Positions 1 to 8,900 of a stretch of 64,000 bases of DNA are shown here, piece after piece. The notes under the pieces were generated by a model. That model was not told the origin of the DNA. It made no database searches and saw nothing but the letters and a program-made list of their open reading frames with translations. The DNA is from Flavobacterium sp. (GTDB taxonomy: Bacteria > Bacteroidota > Bacteroidia > Flavobacteriales > Flavobacteriaceae): assembly GCF_027484205.1 (NCBI RefSeq), contig NZ_JAIXUB010000015.1:124001-188000 (forward strand), read 5' to 3'. How positions within the stretch are numbered: the stretch's first letter is position 1; each line of letters opens with the position of its first letter. Position numbers and translations under genes: made by a program.

Positions 1-64
1 TATCCAGATTTTGTTCTGTAGCTTTCTTTTCTATTTCAAATAATTGGTTGATGATGGCTTCCAT
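1..64 (-). CDS. N-terminus of an unidentified protein, cut by window edge
   Basis: Reading leftward from ATG at 62-64, an open frame runs to the window edge and encodes about 21 residues (MEAIINQLFEIEKKATEQ...). It looks like an amphipathic helix rich in Glu, Lys and Ile. It is divergent from the gene at 182. Too little is visible to name it, and a start further upstream is possible because the frame stays open for about ten codons. Confidence 0.45.
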   Translation of the reverse strand, partial: MEAIINQLFEIEKKATEQNLD

Positions 65-151
65 GGATTTATCACATAATTTAATAAGTAGGCAATTTAC
101 AATTATTTTATTTTTTTCAATAAAATCAAGTAAAATAAAGCGTTAAAATTT

Positions 152-159
152 TACTTTTG
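152..159 (+). promoter_or_regulatory. Candidate -7 element of first tandem paralogue
   Basis: TACTTTTG fits the Bacteroidetes TAnnTTTG -7 consensus and lies 22 bases before the ATG at 182. No good -33 TTTG is visible at the right distance. The second paralogue has lost this element: its upstream copy lacks the TTTTGCTT segment. Confidence 0.35.
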
Positions 160-181
160 CTTTTCTTCAATTTACAAGCGC

Positions 182-1624
182 ATGAATATCATAGAATTAT
201 TTGAAAATCTAAATATTGATAAATCCTCACTTCTTCAAATTACTTCTGAAGAAATTATCAAAATCGAAAAACAGGTCAACGTAGAGAAGAAAATAAATCC
301 TGATATTGATGTTAATGTTGCTAATAATTTAATTGAAGCTTTAAAAAAATATCCATCAGAATTTCAATTTATTGTAAACAATAGAGTTTTGTATAATTTA
401 TTCAGTAAGAAAAATTATTACAGAGATTACTTTCCTTTACAAAATATTGTAGTTGATAATGAAAGAGTAAAAATGTTCATTGAAAACTATTTGTTAGATG
501 ATTTGATTATTTTTTTTGATAAAAAGAGCATCGAAAATAAGTTTGAAGAAATGAATGATCTTCTTGTTTACAAAGAATATTTCCCAGAAGAATTGTTGTA
601 CAAGGCTTCAAAAAGAGCAGAAGGTAAATTAGATTTTGTTTTAACAACTTTAAACTCAAATAACTCGAATTATTTCCCAATTTTACATGTACAAGAACCA
701 CTTTTCTTTAAGTTTTTATCTCATTTTGATACAAAAGAAATTAATGAAAAAGTTTATTTGTTGTTAAATAAAGTTGTAAGTATTTACAATGCAAACAAGA
801 ATTCAGAGTTTAGTGAATCTATAATGATTGCTATGGAAAGTTTTACAACTTTTGATGAAGAGCTTTACAAAACTATTCAATCTAATAAAGAAATAATTAT
901 CAATTATCGTTTAAGGAAAAAGAAAAGAATCGAAAGAAACAAAATTGTTACATTACCTTTTAAAATTATTGGTATCACGATTTTTTTTGTCATGCAATTT
1001 TTTATAGTTAGAAATTATGTTTCATCCATCAGTAATTCTATTAGTAAAACAAATGATTATTATGAAGATGAACCAATAGAAAGCGAAAACTATAAACCCG
1101 TTTTAGATCGCTACTACCTTGAATCACAATCAAAAATTGATGCTTTTAAAGTATTTTTGGTTGACTATAATTCGGATGTTAAAAACAATTTGACCTATGA
1201 TAATTCTATAAAGACAGGTCAGAATCCGTTTAACAATGTTTATAAAAACAAAAATTTATCTTCTTCTAACAATAATATAAAATTTAAGAACACAACTAAG
1301 TATGATGTTATTTTACTTGAAAATTCAGTTGCTTTTGATACCATAAACATTCCTAATCAAGCCTATTTTATTAAATCAAATCAAACTTTTGAATTAGATA
1401 AATCATCAGATTTTAAAAGAACTTTTAATTTTTATATAGGAAAAAAATTAGCTACGTTTCACAACAGTAAGGAAAAACTATACATTCATAGAAATTCGAT
1501 AGTTGAACCTAGATTTACGGAATTTCCAAAAAATTATAAATTTTTGATAAAAAATGACTATCAATTTGATAATCTCTGTGTCATTAAAGAAAATAATGGA
1601 ATTATTGAAATTCATCAAGAATAA
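182..1624 (+). CDS. Unknown membrane-anchored protein, tandem paralogue A
   Basis: A 480-residue protein that I do not recognise. Residues 1 to about 245 look mostly helical, soluble and charged. One hydrophobic segment at about 255-275 (LPFKIIGITIFFVMQFFIV) is preceded by a KKKR-rich stretch, which predicts a cytoplasmic N-terminal domain and an extracytoplasmic C-terminal domain. There is no signal peptide. The C-terminal 200 residues are Asn/Ser/Lys-rich and contain FYIGKKLATF, which the neighbour keeps as FYVGNELASF. The gene at 1696 is a tandem copy: the first 155 residues are almost identical, the rest only about half identical. A sensor or anchor role is possible but unproven. Confidence 0.8.
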   Translation: MNIIELFENLNIDKSSLLQITSEEIIKIEKQVNVEKKINPDIDVNVANNLIEALKKYPSEFQFIVNNRVLYNLFSKKNYYRDYFPLQNIVVDNERVKMFIENYLLDDLIIFFDKKSIENKFEEMNDLLVYKEYFPEELLYKASKRAEGKLDFVLTTLNSNNSNYFPILHVQEPLFFKFLSHFDTKEINEKVYLLLNKVVSIYNANKNSEFSESIMIAMESFTTFDEELYKTIQSNKEIIINYRLRKKKRIERNKIVTLPFKIIGITIFFVMQFFIVRNYVSSISNSISKTNDYYEDEPIESENYKPVLDRYYLESQSKIDAFKVFLVDYNSDVKNNLTYDNSIKTGQNPFNNVYKNKNLSSSNNNIKFKNTTKYDVILLENSVAFDTINIPNQAYFIKSNQTFELDKSSDFKRTFNFYIGKKLATFHNSKEKLYIHRNSIVEPRFTEFPKNYKFLIKNDYQFDNLCVIKENNGIIEIHQE

Positions 1625-1676
1625 AATATACATTTAAAAAAACAGATTGTTTTTATTGCATTTTACAAATTTTACA

Positions 1677-2161
1677 TTCTTCAATTTACAAGCGCATGAA
1701 TATCATAGAATTATTTGAAAATCTAAATATTGATAAATCCAAACTTCTTCAAATTACTTCTGAAGAAATTATCAAAATCGAAAAACATGTCAATGTAGAG
1801 AAGAAAATAAATCCTGATATTGATGTTAATGTTGCCAATAATTTAATTGAAGCTTTAAAAAAGTATCCTTCAGAATTTCAATTTATTGCAAATAATAGAG
1901 TTTTATATAATTTCTTCAGTAAGAAAAATTATTATAGAGATTCCTTTCCTTCACAAAATATTGTAGTTGATAATGAAAGAGTAAAAATGTTCATTGAAAA
2001 CTATTTGTTAGATGATTTGATTATTTTTTTTGATAAAAAAAGCATCGAAAATAAGTTTGATGAAATGAATGATCTTCTTGTTTACAAAGATTATTTTCCA
2101 GAAGAATTGTTTTATAAGGTTTCAAAAAGAGCAGAAGGTAAATTAGACTTTGTTTTGTCTG
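1677..2161 (+). repeat. Near-identical block shared by the tandem paralogues
   Basis: This stretch repeats 163-647 with an offset of 1514 bases. It starts 19 bases before the ATG and covers about 155 codons with roughly ten amino-acid changes, then identity falls sharply. Such a sharp edge suggests gene conversion or a recent partial duplication limited to the 5' part of the genes. Confidence 0.7.
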
Positions 2162-3162
2162 TATTGAATTCAAAAGAGCAAAATTTTTTTCCAATACTTT
2201 ATGTGAAGCAAGCATCGTTTTTTATCTTTTTATCACATTTTATTAGTTCGGATTTAGACGATAAAGTTCATTCTTTATTAAATGAAATCGTTGATATTTA
2301 TAATGTAACAAAGAGTTCAGAATTTGCTGAAGGAATTATGATTTCGATGGCAAATTACCATTCGTTTGATGAAGAATTAATGGATACTATTGCTTCAAAT
2401 AAAAGAATTGTTCAAAATAATATTGAAGGTAGAGTAGAGAAAAGTAGTTCCTCTGGTTCAGGATTTTCGTGGAGAGTTTTTGGTATTATTTTAGTTATAT
2501 TGCTAAAAATAGCTGTTTTTTCAAATAAATGTTCTTCAGGTTCAAGCGATTATGACATCAATAATAGCGAAAACATGAATACAATAATGGAATCGCTAAA
2601 TGAAAGGTATGCAAGTGATAAAAATCACTTCATTAATTATTTAACAGATTGTAAGACCGTATTTATTGATAGTATTAAAAAAATTGATACTTTAAAGACA
2701 GGAGATAAAGTTTTTAAATCCATGTTTAGTTCAAAATTTGAAGAGCAAATTCCGGATAGTCTTAAAATTAATATTAAAAACAAATCTGATTTTGATGTTG
2801 TACTATTAATTTCAAAAAAGATAAATAGAAATGATGTCTTTAAACAACCTACATATTCTGTTTTTTTGAAGAAAAAAGAATCAATAAATGTATCTAAAAA
2901 TGATTTTTTTAATTTTTATGTTGGAAATGAATTGGCTTCATTTTTATCCAATGACACAGAAATTATAAAATACGATAAGGAACATGAATATCGTTTTATA
3001 AAGCAACCACCAAAAAGCAAAGAAATTCTAAAGGTGGATTATGGTTTCACTTCTGACGTTATCATCAGGAATTATGATGAAAGCGTCAGAATTGAAACTA
3101 AAGAAGAATCAGAAAATAGTAGTAAAGGAGATGAAGTTGTTGACGCTGTGAAAGTAAATTAG
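1696..3162 (+). CDS. Unknown membrane-anchored protein, tandem paralogue B
   Basis: A 488-residue copy of the preceding gene with the same layout: helical cytoplasmic domain to about residue 245, a Ser/Gly-rich linker (SSSGSGFSW), one membrane segment at about 260-277 (VFGIILVILLKIAVF), then an extracytoplasmic domain. The acidic tail (EESENSSKGDEV) is absent from paralogue A. Its stop overlaps the stop of convergent trpS by 4 bases. Only 71 bases separate it from paralogue A and its own upstream region lacks the TAnnTTTG element, so the two are probably co-transcribed. Function unknown. Confidence 0.8.
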   Translation: MNIIELFENLNIDKSKLLQITSEEIIKIEKHVNVEKKINPDIDVNVANNLIEALKKYPSEFQFIANNRVLYNFFSKKNYYRDSFPSQNIVVDNERVKMFIENYLLDDLIIFFDKKSIENKFDEMNDLLVYKDYFPEELFYKVSKRAEGKLDFVLSVLNSKEQNFFPILYVKQASFFIFLSHFISSDLDDKVHSLLNEIVDIYNVTKSSEFAEGIMISMANYHSFDEELMDTIASNKRIVQNNIEGRVEKSSSSGSGFSWRVFGIILVILLKIAVFSNKCSSGSSDYDINNSENMNTIMESLNERYASDKNHFINYLTDCKTVFIDSIKKIDTLKTGDKVFKSMFSSKFEEQIPDSLKINIKNKSDFDVVLLISKKINRNDVFKQPTYSVFLKKKESINVSKNDFFNFYVGNELASFLSNDTEIIKYDKEHEYRFIKQPPKSKEILKVDYGFTSDVIIRNYDESVRIETKEESENSSKGDEVVDAVKVN

Positions 3163-4136
3163 ATTTTTTCAAATCCTAATTTCACTCGAACTCTTCCTAA
3201 AACTTCATTAGCTATTACTTGTGCTTTTTGAGCACCTTTTTGCAACAAAGTATCCACTTCTTCAAGGTTGTTGATGTAATAATTATATTTTTCTCTTTCT
3301 GTTTTAAATTTCTCGCAGATTAATTCAAACAAAGCTTGTTTGGCGTGACCATAACCATAATTTCCACCAAGATAATTTTGTCTCATAATTGCAATTTGCT
3401 CAGTATTAGCAAGTAATTTGTAAAGAGCAAAAATTTTGCAAGTATCTGGATTTTTTGGTTCTTCAAGTGGCGTGCTATCACTTTCAATAGACATTACTTG
3501 TTTGCGTAACGCTTTGTCATCAAGGAAAATATCAATAATATTTCCACGAGATTTACTCATTTTATTTCCGTCCGTTCCAGGAATATACATGGTTTCCTCT
3601 TGTACTTTTCCTTCAGGTATTACAAAGGTTTCACCCATTTGGTGATTAAATCTTGAAGCTACATCACGAGTAATTTCTATATGTTGCATTTGGTCTTTTC
3701 CAACAGGAACAAAATTCGCATCATACAATAAAATATCAGCAGCCATCAACATTGGATATGTAAATAATCCTGCATTTACATCTTCTAATCTATCGGCTTT
3801 ATCTTTAAATGAATGTGCTAATGTCAATCTTTGAAAGGGAAAGAAACAACTTAAATACCAAGACAATTCTGCTGTTTGAGGCACATCGCTTTGACGGTAA
3901 AAAGTTACTTTATTGATATCTAAACCACAAGCAAGCCAAGCTGCAGCAGTACTATAAGTGTTTTTTCTTAAAGTTTCACCATCTTTAATTTGAGTGATGG
4001 AATGTAAATCGGCTATAAATAGAAATGATTGATTATCAGGATTATTAGATAATTCAATTGCCGGAATAATTGCTCCAAGTAAATTTCCTAAATGTGGTGT
4101 GCCTGTGCTTTGTACGCCTGTAAGTATTTTTGCCAT
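3159..4136 (-). CDS. trpS: Tryptophanyl-tRNA synthetase
   Basis: Charges tRNA-Trp with tryptophan using ATP in the cytoplasm. It is a class I synthetase of 325 residues, normal for TrpS. The HIGH-type motif appears as GTPHLGN near the N-terminus and the KMSKS loop as GNKMSKSRGN near residue 190. I placed the start at 4136 (MAKILTGVQS) because the family begins there; the 14 codons upstream in the same frame have no family support. It is a single gene, convergent with the tandem paralogues and divergent from the acyltransferase at 4229. Confidence 0.96.
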   Translation of the reverse strand: MAKILTGVQSTGTPHLGNLLGAIIPAIELSNNPDNQSFLFIADLHSITQIKDGETLRKNTYSTAAAWLACGLDINKVTFYRQSDVPQTAELSWYLSCFFPFQRLTLAHSFKDKADRLEDVNAGLFTYPMLMAADILLYDANFVPVGKDQMQHIEITRDVASRFNHQMGETFVIPEGKVQEETMYIPGTDGNKMSKSRGNIIDIFLDDKALRKQVMSIESDSTPLEEPKNPDTCKIFALYKLLANTEQIAIMRQNYLGGNYGYGHAKQALFELICEKFKTEREKYNYYINNLEEVDTLLQKGAQKAQVIANEVLGRVRVKLGFEKI

Positions 4137-4228
4137 AATTGCTGAATTGATTTCAGTATCAAAATTTATTTGATGCAAAGTTAAACCTTTGTAGTATAAT
4201 TTGCATACTATTACTTATTTTTGACGCT

Positions 4229-4966
4229 ATGAGATTGCTAAAAATTATTTTTTGGGTACTTTGGCGCGTTTGGTTCTATATTTTGATGGGTGCGCTTATC
4301 TTAATAATGTTACCATTTCTATTACTTTCAATTGTGAAAGAAGAATGGTATCCTTATTTTTTTGTAATGGCAAGAGTTTGGGCTAAAGGAATTCTTTTAG
4401 GAATGGGTTTTTATACCAAAATTGAAAGAGAGCAAGAACTAGAAAAAGGTAAAAGTTATATGTTAGTTGCTAATCATACTTCAATGACTGATATCATGTT
4501 GATGCTTTCCATTGCTCAAAATCCTTTTGTTTTTGTTGGAAAAAAAGAGTTGTCTAAAATTCCACTTTTTGGATTTTTTTACAAACGTACTTGTATTTTA
4601 GTAGATAGAAGTAGTCAAAAAAGTAGAATGGAAGTTTTTACAAGAGCACAAAAACGATTAAATCAAGGTTTAAGTATTTGTATTTTTCCGGAAGGTGGCG
4701 TTCCTGACGAAGCTGTTATGTTGGACGAATTTAAGGATGGTGCTTTCAAATTAGCTATAGAACATCAAATCCCGATAGTTCCAATGACATTTGCCGATAA
4801 TAAAACTAGAATGTCCTACACTTTTTTAAGTGGAAGTCCAGGAATTATGAGAGCAAAAGTTCATAAGTTTTTTGAAACTAAAGGTAAAACACTTGATGAT
4901 AAGAAAGTTATTAAAGATGAGGTTCGTTCCATTATTTTAAAACAATTGGAAGATTATACTAAATAA
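4229..4966 (+). CDS. plsC: 1-acyl-sn-glycerol-3-phosphate acyltransferase (PlsC family)
   Basis: Transfers an acyl chain to lysophosphatidic acid during phospholipid synthesis at the inner membrane. It has 245 residues with two hydrophobic segments at the N-terminus (about 5-35). The HX4D catalytic motif is NHTSMTD (His83, Asp88) and the second block is IFPEGG near residue 153. A second PlsC-type gene lies at 8901, so the two may differ in acyl donor or position. It ends at a bidirectional terminator, and is divergent from trpS. Confidence 0.88.
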   Translation: MRLLKIIFWVLWRVWFYILMGALILIMLPFLLLSIVKEEWYPYFFVMARVWAKGILLGMGFYTKIEREQELEKGKSYMLVANHTSMTDIMLMLSIAQNPFVFVGKKELSKIPLFGFFYKRTCILVDRSSQKSRMEVFTRAQKRLNQGLSICIFPEGGVPDEAVMLDEFKDGAFKLAIEHQIPIVPMTFADNKTRMSYTFLSGSPGIMRAKVHKFFETKGKTLDDKKVIKDEVRSIILKQLEDYTK

Positions 4967-4970
4967 AAAA

Positions 4971-4991
4971 GAGTGCCTAACTAAAGCACTC
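4971..4991. terminator. Bidirectional rho-independent terminator
   Basis: GAGTGC and GCACTC form a stem with a 9-base loop, flanked by an A run on the left and a T run on the right. It therefore works for both convergent genes (4229 plus, 5055 minus). Confidence 0.85.
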
Positions 4992-5054
4992 TTTTTCGTT
5001 ATTACTCGGAAGCAATAACACCACTTAACTAATTTTAACCTAACCTAACATGTA

Positions 5055-6704
5055 TTAAAAAGTATAACTTAAACCAGAATAAATTCCAAAAACATAAGGT
5101 TTAAAGTTACCTGAATCATTTGTAAATGTGTTTACTTGATATTTAAAAATTGGTTCTACATGAGCATCAATTTTCTTCCAAATATTATATTTTAAACCTA
5201 AACCAAGATTTCCACTAAAATGAATAGGATTTAAATTGTTTGCCTTTCCAATGCTCATTTCGGTTCCAGATGTTATCACAGAAACTTCGTTTTGATTTAA
5301 AAACAAAGAACTAACACCGCCAATAACTTCAACACCAAATTTTTTATCTACTATTTTATATGACAATTCAAGGGGAATTTCAATGTATCCAATTTTTTGA
5401 TTCAAAGAGCTATCGTATTTTTTCATTAAATTACCATTAGGCTCTAATGTTTGTATTGTTTCTTCGGTTTTGTTTTCAACTTGGATAATAGATCCGCGTA
5501 AATTTGAATCAACATGTTGAATTTTACTTGCGTTTACATTTTGATATACAACAACATCATTTGTATTGTAGTCTGCTAATAAAGAATTGACTCCAGTTCT
5601 AATTTTCACTTTTTTATTTACAGCATATTTAACTCCTATTCCGTATCCAATATTTGTATTAAATTGTTTTGTATTATCTTTAAATTTAGAATCTAATGGC
5701 GACCCATTACCTGATGAACTAAAATAAATAGGCGCAACGTTCGATGACAATTGCCACCTATTTAATTTTGGTTCTTTAATGGTTTTCTTTTCTTTTTCAT
5801 TAAGCAATTCTTCCATCGCATTAGGCACAACACTAGCAATTGATGTTGAGTCTATTTTTTTAATTTCTTCTTGATTTTTTAGAACATCTTTAACAGTTTC
5901 ATTAGATGTTATTTTATCATCTATTTTATTATTAATGATGTTTTTATTATCATTTATTGTATTAGAATTTTCGGTATTATTTACAATTTTATTATTTTCA
6001 ATAACTGAATTTTTATCAAATTCATTAAAATAATTTGTTTTCTTTTCTGATTCAGTTTTAGATTTTTCTGAATCATAATTGTTAGCAATTGCTTTGTCTT
6101 TATTTATGGTTTTGTTACTTAGTCTATTTTCATTTTTACTAGTTGAAGCAATTTTAGAATCTGTTTTTTTACTAGTTAAAACATTATTTTTTAAAACTTT
6201 GTCTTTAATATTTTCTGAAGTTTCAACTTGAGATGCATTACTTTTAGAACTTGTTTTTACAACAATAACATCACCATTATTTTTTATAATTTCATTGTTA
6301 GATTTATTCTTTGTCGAGTTAATCGAGTTATCGTTGTTTGATTCTAAAACTGAATTTTCAGAATTTGATTCTTTAACGACAATGGCATCATTATTATTTT
6401 TTATGGTTCCATCTTTTAACTCATTTTTACTATTAGGATTAGTAGATATAGTTGAATTATTATTTGAATCAACAACAGAATTATTGTTTGAAGTGTTGTT
6501 GTTGAAAATAATAGTATATAATCCTAGCCCTAAAACGAATACAGCAGCAACTCCTGAGAGTTTCCACCAAAACGGAATGACTCTTTTTTTCTTTTTTTCT
6601 TTCAATTGCTCTTCAATGTTTTTCCATACAATTTCTTGCGGTGGAAAATCAAGAGACTTAAACTTGTCTTGAAAGAGTTTGTCTAAATTTTTATTTTCTT
6701 TCAT
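5055..6704 (-). CDS. Anti-sigma-like protein fused to an outer-membrane beta-barrel
   Basis: A 549-residue protein with three parts. Residues 1-45 are charged and cytoplasmic (KNLDKLFQDKFKSLDFPPQEIW-type helices). Residues about 46-66 form one membrane segment (WWKLSGVAAVFVLGLGLYTII). Residues about 70-300 are a low-complexity Asn/Ser/Lys/Asp linker. From about 315 to the end there is a beta-barrel of porin type closing in YSGLSYTF, with the terminal Phe typical of outer-membrane proteins. The gene starts 1 base after the stop of the ECF sigma gene. I infer that the N-terminus is the anti-sigma part and that the chain spans the periplasm. No canonical ZAS zinc motif is present. Direct evidence for sigma binding is lacking. 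Confidence 0.75.
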   Translation of the reverse strand: MKENKNLDKLFQDKFKSLDFPPQEIVWKNIEEQLKEKKKKRVIPFWWKLSGVAAVFVLGLGLYTIIFNNNTSNNNSVVDSNNNSTISTNPNSKNELKDGTIKNNNDAIVVKESNSENSVLESNNDNSINSTKNKSNNEIIKNNGDVIVVKTSSKSNASQVETSENIKDKVLKNNVLTSKKTDSKIASTSKNENRLSNKTINKDKAIANNYDSEKSKTESEKKTNYFNEFDKNSVIENNKIVNNTENSNTINDNKNIINNKIDDKITSNETVKDVLKNQEEIKKIDSTSIASVVPNAMEELLNEKEKKTIKEPKLNRWQLSSNVAPIYFSSSGNGSPLDSKFKDNTKQFNTNIGYGIGVKYAVNKKVKIRTGVNSLLADYNTNDVVVYQNVNASKIQHVDSNLRGSIIQVENKTEETIQTLEPNGNLMKKYDSSLNQKIGYIEIPLELSYKIVDKKFGVEVIGGVSSLFLNQNEVSVITSGTEMSIGKANNLNPIHFSGNLGLGLKYNIWKKIDAHVEPIFKYQVNTFTNDSGNFKPYVFGIYSGLSYTF

Positions 6705-6705
6705 T

Positions 6706-7248
6706 TTAAGAAAGCGATTTTATTTTACCGTTTCCGGATTCTATTTTTTCTTTTAAAATTAACCTTGCTCTAGATAAATTTGATTTTGATGTTCCAACAC
6801 TAATTTTGAGCATATCAGCAATTTCTTGATGAGAATAACCGTCAATTACATATAAATTAAATACCAATCTATATTTATCAGGAAGTTCCTGAATTATTTT
6901 TAGCAAATAATCCATAGAAACATCTTCATCATCTATTTCAACTTCAACTTCTTTGTCTTCAAAATTTTCATCGACAATATTTAAAAATGTCTCTTTTCGA
7001 TATTGTTGAAGAACATAATTTATCAATATTCTTTTCATCCAACCTTCAAAAGAACCTTTGAATGAAAACTGATTTATTTTTTCAAAAATCAATAAAAATC
7101 CTTCTTGTAAATTGTCTTGAGCCTCTTCATAATTACGTGAATATTTTAAGCATACAGAAAACAATTTCGTAGAATATAATCTATATAATTGTTCTTGTGC
7201 TTTAATATCATTTTTTTTGCAATTATTTATGAGTTGCTCTAAACTCAA
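6706..7248 (-). CDS. ECF-type RNA polymerase sigma-70 factor
   Basis: A 180-residue group IV sigma factor. Region 2 lies at about residues 20-90 (SRNYEEAQDNLQEGFLLIFEK, FEGWMKRILINYVLQQYRK) and region 4 at about 120-170 with the helix-turn-helix (LPDKYRLVFNLYVIDGYSHQEIADML). It should direct RNA polymerase to a small set of envelope genes. It lies in an operon: a lipoprotein gene is 19 bases upstream and the fused anti-sigma/barrel gene follows after 1 base. The operon begins with a GCAACC-N16-ATCTA motif that may be its own target. Confidence 0.93.
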   Translation of the reverse strand: MSLEQLINNCKKNDIKAQEQLYRLYSTKLFSVCLKYSRNYEEAQDNLQEGFLLIFEKINQFSFKGSFEGWMKRILINYVLQQYRKETFLNIVDENFEDKEVEVEIDDEDVSMDYLLKIIQELPDKYRLVFNLYVIDGYSHQEIADMLKISVGTSKSNLSRARLILKEKIESGNGKIKSLS

Positions 7249-7267
7249 ATTATTGATATTTAATTAT

Positions 7268-7675
7268 TTATAAAACATCTACTTCATGAATTAAATATTG
7301 GTCAACGTTTTGTTCATTAACACCAAGCCAAAATTTAAAAATATAAGTTCCCGCAGATTCTGGCTTAAAGTATAATGGAATTTCAAATATTGATTCATTA
7401 TCTGGCGCACAATTACTTTGGTTTAATTTAACAGCTTCAATAGCAACAAATCTTGTGTTTTGGTCATAAGAATAATAAATTTTATTAAAAATATGACAAT
7501 CAGTTGGTCGCTTATAACGTATTTTAATTTCTGATATATTTCCAATACTATATTCAGTAGCCATTTCAACTGATTCAACAGGTAGCAAAACAAAATCTCT
7601 ATCTTCTGCCTCACCTATATTACACGAGTTGAATAAAAAACTTAGTGTTAGGATAAAAACTATTCTTTTCATCAT
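7268..7675 (-). CDS. Small lipoprotein opening the ECF sigma operon
   Basis: A 135-residue lipoprotein. A short signal peptide (KRIVFILTLSFLFNSC) ends in a lipobox with Cys18. The mature part is beta-rich, with a motif FEIPLYFKPESAGTYIFKFW that resembles an Ig-like or BslA-like sandwich edge, but no family is recognised. The start may be ATG 7675 or the next codon. It lies 19 bases before the ECF sigma gene and is preceded by a candidate ECF promoter. It may be the envelope component sensed by, or controlled through, the sigma factor. Confidence 0.8.
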   Translation of the reverse strand: MMKRIVFILTLSFLFNSCNIGEAEDRDFVLLPVESVEMATEYSIGNISEIKIRYKRPTDCHIFNKIYYSYDQNTRFVAIEAVKLNQSNCAPDNESIFEIPLYFKPESAGTYIFKFWLGVNEQNVDQYLIHEVDVL

Positions 7676-7691
7676 TATGTTTATTATATAA

Positions 7692-7719
7692 TTAGATGCA
7701 AATTTTACTAAAAGGTTGC
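7692..7719 (-). promoter_or_regulatory. Candidate ECF-sigma promoter (GCAACC-N16-ATCTAA)
   Basis: On the minus strand, GCAACC (7719-7714) and ATCTAA (7697-7692) are 16 bases apart, 17 bases before the lipoprotein ATG. The identical 12-mer ACGCAACCTTTT and the same spacing to ATCTA recur before the lipoprotein gene at 42896-43282. An AAC core at -35 is typical of ECF promoters. No TAnnTTTG element is present. Confidence 0.6.
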
Positions 7720-7730
7720 GTATAAATATA

Positions 7731-7753
7731 AAAAAAAATCCGCCGAAGCGGAT
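7731..7753 (-). terminator. recA terminator with UUCG tetraloop
   Basis: Just after the recA stop, on the minus strand, ATCCGC-TTCG-GCGGAT is followed by eight or more T. The very stable UUCG loop and U run make a strong intrinsic terminator. It also separates recA from the ECF operon promoter. Confidence 0.9.
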
Positions 7754-7762
7754 AATTTATTT

Positions 7763-8767
7763 TTAAGCATTGTTTTCTTTAATCAAAGCTTTTATTTTTA
7801 GTTCTAATTCGTCTGCTAATTCTGGATTGTCTTTTATCAATGCTTTTACTGCATCACGACCTTGTCCTAGTTTCGTTTCACCATAACTGAACCATGAACC
7901 AGCTTTTTTAATTACTTCAAATTCTACTGCTAAATCAAGTATTTCACCTGTTTTAGAAACACCTTCTCCATACATAATATCGAATTCGGCAGTTTTAAAT
8001 GGTGGTGCAACTTTGTTTTTAACCACTTTCACTTTAGTTCTATTTCCAATTACGTTTTCACCATCTTTAATTTGCGAAGAACGGCGAATGTCCAAACGAA
8101 CAGAAGCATAAAATTTTAATGCATTTCCTCCAGTTGTAGTTTCAGGATTTCCAAACATTACACCAATTTTCTCTCTCAACTGATTGATGAAAAATACAGT
8201 ACAATGTGTTTTGCTAATTGTTCCAGTCAATTTTCTCAATGCTTGTGACATTAAACGAGCGTGTAATCCCATTTTAGAATCACCCATTTCTCCTTCAATT
8301 TCACTTTTTGGAGTTAAAGCAGCAACCGAGTCAATAACCACAATATCAATAGCACCTGAACGGATTAAATTTTCTGCAATCTCTAAGGCTTGTTCACCAT
8401 TATCTGGTTGAGAAATAATTAAATTTTCAATATCAACACCTAATTTTTCCGCATAATTTCTATCAAATGCGTGTTCTGCATCGATAAATGCTGCAATTCC
8501 ACCAGCTTTTTGAGCTTCTGCAATAGCATGAAGTGTTAAAGTTGTTTTACCTGAAGATTCTGGACCATATATTTCTATAATTCTTCCTTTTGGATATCCG
8601 TTTACGCCTAAAGCTAAATCTAAACCTAACGATCCTGAAGAAATAGTTTCTACTTCTTCAACGGCTTTATCGCCCATTTTCATTACGGTTCCTTTTCCGT
8701 AGGTTTTGTCTAATTTATCTAGCGTAAGTTGTAACGCTTTTAATTTTGCATCTTTTTCTGAACTCAT
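7763..8767 (-). CDS. recA: RecA recombinase
   Basis: DNA-dependent ATPase that forms filaments on single-stranded DNA, drives strand exchange and triggers LexA-type self-cleavage. It has 334 residues. Walker A is GPESSGKTT, Walker B lies in the VVIDSVAAL region, and the loop region is [17 protein letters not shown]. The frame stays open upstream to 8884, but the family begins at [19 protein letters not shown], so I chose 8767; the upstream 39 codons are hydrophobic and intergenic. It is monocistronic with its own terminator. No obvious LexA box was recognised. Confidence 0.97.
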   Translation of the reverse strand: MSSEKDAKLKALQLTLDKLDKTYGKGTVMKMGDKAVEEVETISSGSLGLDLALGVNGYPKGRIIEIYGPESSGKTTLTLHAIAEAQKAGGIAAFIDAEHAFDRNYAEKLGVDIENLIISQPDNGEQALEIAENLIRSGAIDIVVIDSVAALTPKSEIEGEMGDSKMGLHARLMSQALRKLTGTISKTHCTVFFINQLREKIGVMFGNPETTTGGNALKFYASVRLDIRRSSQIKDGENVIGNRTKVKVVKNKVAPPFKTAEFDIMYGEGVSKTGEILDLAVEFEVIKKAGSWFSYGETKLGQGRDAVKALIKDNPELADELELKIKALIKENNA

Positions 8768-8900
8768 TTTTTCTATATTTTTGGCTTTTAAGTTGTAAAA
8801 ATAAATAAAAAAACCTTGTAAAAGAAGTTTATAGAAATGAGTTTTAAACAATTCCATCCAAAATATATTTATTACTTTAGCCAATAATTTTTTTTCAACT

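Noticed and set aside
4216..4223. TATTTTTG as promoter of the acyltransferase at 4229
   Set aside because: It would start transcription at or inside the start codon and the TTTG upstream is 24 bases away; support is too weak.
8768..8884. N-terminal extension of RecA by 39 residues
   Set aside because: The frame is open but the extension is hydrophobic and intergenic in composition; the family starts at [13 protein letters not shown].
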